The notes below the pieces were generated by a model. It searched no databases, was not told the DNA's origin, and saw only the letters and a list, made by a program, of their open reading frames with translations. From Methylophaga sp. 41_12_T18 (GTDB taxonomy: Bacteria > Pseudomonadota > Gammaproteobacteria > Nitrosococcales > Methylophagaceae), in the NCBI GenBank assembly GCA_002163115.1, contig MAAI01000028.1, forward strand, positions 1-58,044: a stretch of 58,044 nt of DNA, given 5' to 3'. The position numbers and the translations under genes were made by a program. The stretch's first letter is position 1; the number at the start of each line of letters is the position of its first letter. Below, one piece after another: positions 56,313 through 58,044 of this stretch.

Positions 56313-57269
56313 ATGTCAGAAACGCTACAACTCGATGGTCAACTTCCTGATGATGCTCTTGGTCTTAGACTAGATCAAGCATTAGCCCAACTCTTTACCG
56401 ACTATTCTCGCGGTCAATTAACTAAGTGGATAAAGGCTGGCTATGTCAGCGTTAATAACCATATAGTAAGTAGACCACGTGAGTCAGTTAATGGTGGGGA
56501 ACAAATTATAATCACAGCGACTATTGAAGCTGTAGATGATAGTTGGGTTGCAGAAGCAATACAGTTAGATATCATTCATGAAGATGATGATGTCATGATT
56601 ATAAATAAACCAGCCGGTATGGTTGTCCATCCTGGTGCCGGTAATCATAATGGTACGCTAGTCAATGCACTACTCAATCACTCTGCTCAGTTAGAAACTA
56701 TACCTCGCGCAGGCATTGTTCACCGTCTCGACAAAGGTACTACTGGCTTATTGATGATTGCAAAAACATTGCAAGCCCATAATTCACTGGTATCTCAATT
56801 GCAGGAACGTACCGTTTTACGTCAATATCAAGCTATCGCTGTTGGCGTATTAACAGCCGGTGGTACAGTTGACGAACCAATTGGTAGACATAATATTGAC
56901 CGTAAACGTATGGCAGTAACAGGTTCAGGTAAACCATCAGTTACCCATTACCGTGTTGAACAACGCTTTAAGGCTCATACTCATATTCGCTGCAACTTAG
57001 AAACAGGCAGGACACATCAAATTCGGGTACATATGGCCCATATTCGCCATCCATTATTAGGTGACTCTGTCTATGGTGGCCGTTTTAAATTCCCTAAGGG
57101 TGTTAATGAACAAACTAGGGAAGCCATTAAAGGGTTCAATAGACAAGCTTTGCATGCTGGCTTACTCGGCTTTATTCACCCTAAAACAGAGCAAGAAGTA
57201 TCATGGCAAGTAAACATGCCAGATGATATGCAAGCAATGCTTGCCTTATTGGCACAAGATACTGATTAA
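56313..57269 (+). CDS. rluD: 23S rRNA pseudouridine synthase D
   Basis: 318 aa. An S4 RNA-binding domain (LRLDQALAQLFTDYSRGQLTKWIKAGYVSVNN, about 18-50) precedes the RluA-family catalytic domain with Asp140 in GIVHRLDKGTTGLLM. It modifies U1911, U1915 and U1917 (E. coli numbering) in helix 69 of 23S rRNA, needed for normal ribosome assembly. The common downstream partner pgeF is absent; a strong terminator follows. It is divergent from the FccA-like gene. Confidence 0.95.
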   Translation: MSETLQLDGQLPDDALGLRLDQALAQLFTDYSRGQLTKWIKAGYVSVNNHIVSRPRESVNGGEQIIITATIEAVDDSWVAEAIQLDIIHEDDDVMIINKPAGMVVHPGAGNHNGTLVNALLNHSAQLETIPRAGIVHRLDKGTTGLLMIAKTLQAHNSLVSQLQERTVLRQYQAIAVGVLTAGGTVDEPIGRHNIDRKRMAVTGSGKPSVTHYRVEQRFKAHTHIRCNLETGRTHQIRVHMAHIRHPLLGDSVYGGRFKFPKGVNEQTREAIKGFNRQALHAGLLGFIHPKTEQEVSWQVNMPDDMQAMLALLAQDTD

Positions 57270-57293
57270 TTTTAAATCGATTAAATTTCACAT

Positions 57294-57330
57294 AAAAAAA
57301 GGGGCTGGTTAAAAACCAGCCCCTTTTTTT
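57294..57330. terminator. Bidirectional terminator between rluD and fusA
   Basis: GGGGCTGGTT and AACCAGCCCC form a perfect ten-base stem with a three-base A loop. Seven A residues precede and seven T residues follow, so it terminates transcription from both convergent genes. Confidence 0.95.
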
Positions 57331-57346
57331 GAACTACTTTATCTAG

Positions 57347-58044
57347 TTACTTCTTTTTAGCTTCTTCGCGCTCTTTTGTTTCTTTAATTACATCTTCAGC
57401 AACGTTACGCGGACAAGGGTTGTATTGTAAGAACTCCATAGAGAACTGACCACGACCTGATGTCATTGTACGTAAAGAACCAATGTAACCAAACATTTCG
57501 CTTAATGGCACTTCACCATTGATACGCACACCGGTTGGTGTAGCATCTTGTGATTTGATCATTCCACGACGACGGTTAAGATCACCAATTACATCACCAA
57601 CATGATCTTCAGGTGTAAATACATCCACCTTCATGATAGGTTCCATTAATTGTGGGCCCGCTGTCGGCATAGATTGGCGGTAAGCAGCCATTGCAGCTAA
57701 TTCAAATGCTACTGCAGATGAATCGACGGCATGGAAAGCACCATCAAATAATGTCACTTTAAAATCTAAACAAGGGAAACCAGCTAAAACACCACGATCT
57801 TTCATTTTTTCAAAACCAGCTTCAACAGCTGACCAGAATTCACGCGGTACCGAACCACCAGTAACAGTAGATTCGAACTCAAAACCAGTACCCGGTTCAC
57901 CTGGTTCGATAATGTATTCAATCTTACCGAACTGGCCAGAACCACCCGATTGTTTCTTATGAGTGTAGCTATCTTCGATACGTTTAGTGATAGTTTCACG
58001 GTAAGCTACTTGAGGAGCACCTACTGATACTTCAACACCATGAG
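57347..58044 (-). CDS. fusA: Translation elongation factor G, C-terminal part (partial)
   Basis: About 231 codons and a stop are visible, continuing off the right edge in one open frame. It reads [113 protein letters not shown]; these are EF-G domains III-V. Several segments ([55 protein letters not shown]) resemble the FusA2/FusB branch of gammaproteobacteria more than E. coli EF-G. It moves tRNA and mRNA after each peptide bond. It is next to rluD, and no rpsL, rpsG or tuf is seen on this side. Confidence 0.93.
   Translation of the reverse strand, partial: HGVEVSVGAPQVAYRETITKRIEDSYTHKKQSGGSGQFGKIEYIIEPGEPGTGFEFESTVTGGSVPREFWSAVEAGFEKMKDRGVLAGFPCLDFKVTLFDGAFHAVDSSAVAFELAAMAAYRQSMPTAGPQLMEPIMKVDVFTPEDHVGDVIGDLNRRRGMIKSQDATPTGVRINGEVPLSEMFGYIGSLRTMTSGRGQFSMEFLQYNPCPRNVAEDVIKETKEREEAKKK

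Noticed and set aside
57802..57999. Separate small gene next to the EF-G fragment
   Set aside because: It is an out-of-frame shadow; the EF-G frame continues without interruption to the window edge.

Overview
The window looks like chromosome of an AT-leaning, free-living gammaproteobacterium, probably aquatic or marine and able to oxidise sulfide. The evidence is gene content and order: YaeQ, FldB, HslO, epmA/efp/epmB, lipA-lipB-ybeD, mreBCD-mrdA-rodA, rpmB-rpmG and RluD are all of gammaproteobacterial type. I cannot name the genus. No rRNA, tRNA, CRISPR array, insertion sequence or prophage is visible. The window is gene-dense, and no gene-free stretch exceeds about 300 bases (the longest, between the efflux operon and its TetR regulator, is about 275).

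Layout. 1-5.5 kb: the 5' part of a giant LapA-type adhesin on the minus strand (cut by the window edge), yaeQ, an iron-responsive flavodoxin, and a membrane GGDEF-EAL protein. 5.7-8.5 kb: a DUF2235 lipase-like hydrolase, an unknown small acidic protein and a sulfide:quinone oxidoreductase. 8.5-11.5 kb: the heat-shock pair hslO and htpG. 11.5-16.9 kb: an RND efflux pump and its divergent TetR regulator, with palindromic operators. 16.9-21.4 kb: DUF5610, a phosphodiesterase/CDP-alcohol transferase pair, thpR, yaaA and two tandem secreted SRPBCC proteins. 21.5-26.7 kb: a CHASE-type hybrid kinase divergent from a response regulator that is co-oriented with the TRAP membrane subunits. 26.7-29.4 kb: elongation factor P with both of its beta-lysylation enzymes.

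29.4-44.8 kb is one long minus-strand run: mreB-mreC-mreD-mrdA-rodA-mltB-rlpA-dacA-dat-ybeD-lipB-lipA, then a flavocytochrome c sulfide dehydrogenase flavoprotein, a large protein of unknown function and citrate synthase. It joins the rod-shape elongasome, peptidoglycan trimming and lipoate synthesis. On the plus strand follow gatC-gatA (no gatB next to them), an acetolactate synthase, a TlpA-like protein, rpmB-rpmG, and an EAL-HDOD protein that leads into a Gld-like ABC operon ending in mutM. The right end holds a cold-shock gene, a monoheme cytochrome of FccA type, rluD and the 3' part of an EF-G gene.

Functional themes. Sulfide oxidation appears three times in separate places: Sqr at about 8 kb, FccB at about 33 kb and the FccA-like cytochrome at about 56 kb. 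Surface attachment and cyclic-di-GMP are represented by the adhesin with a LapG-type TAAG site, GGDEF-EAL and EAL-HDOD. The most unusual signal is at mreC: the conserved N-terminus is encoded upstream of the first ATG, starts only at an ATT codon, and lies just after an intrinsic-terminator-like hairpin behind mreB. This suggests MreC is held well below MreB in amount.
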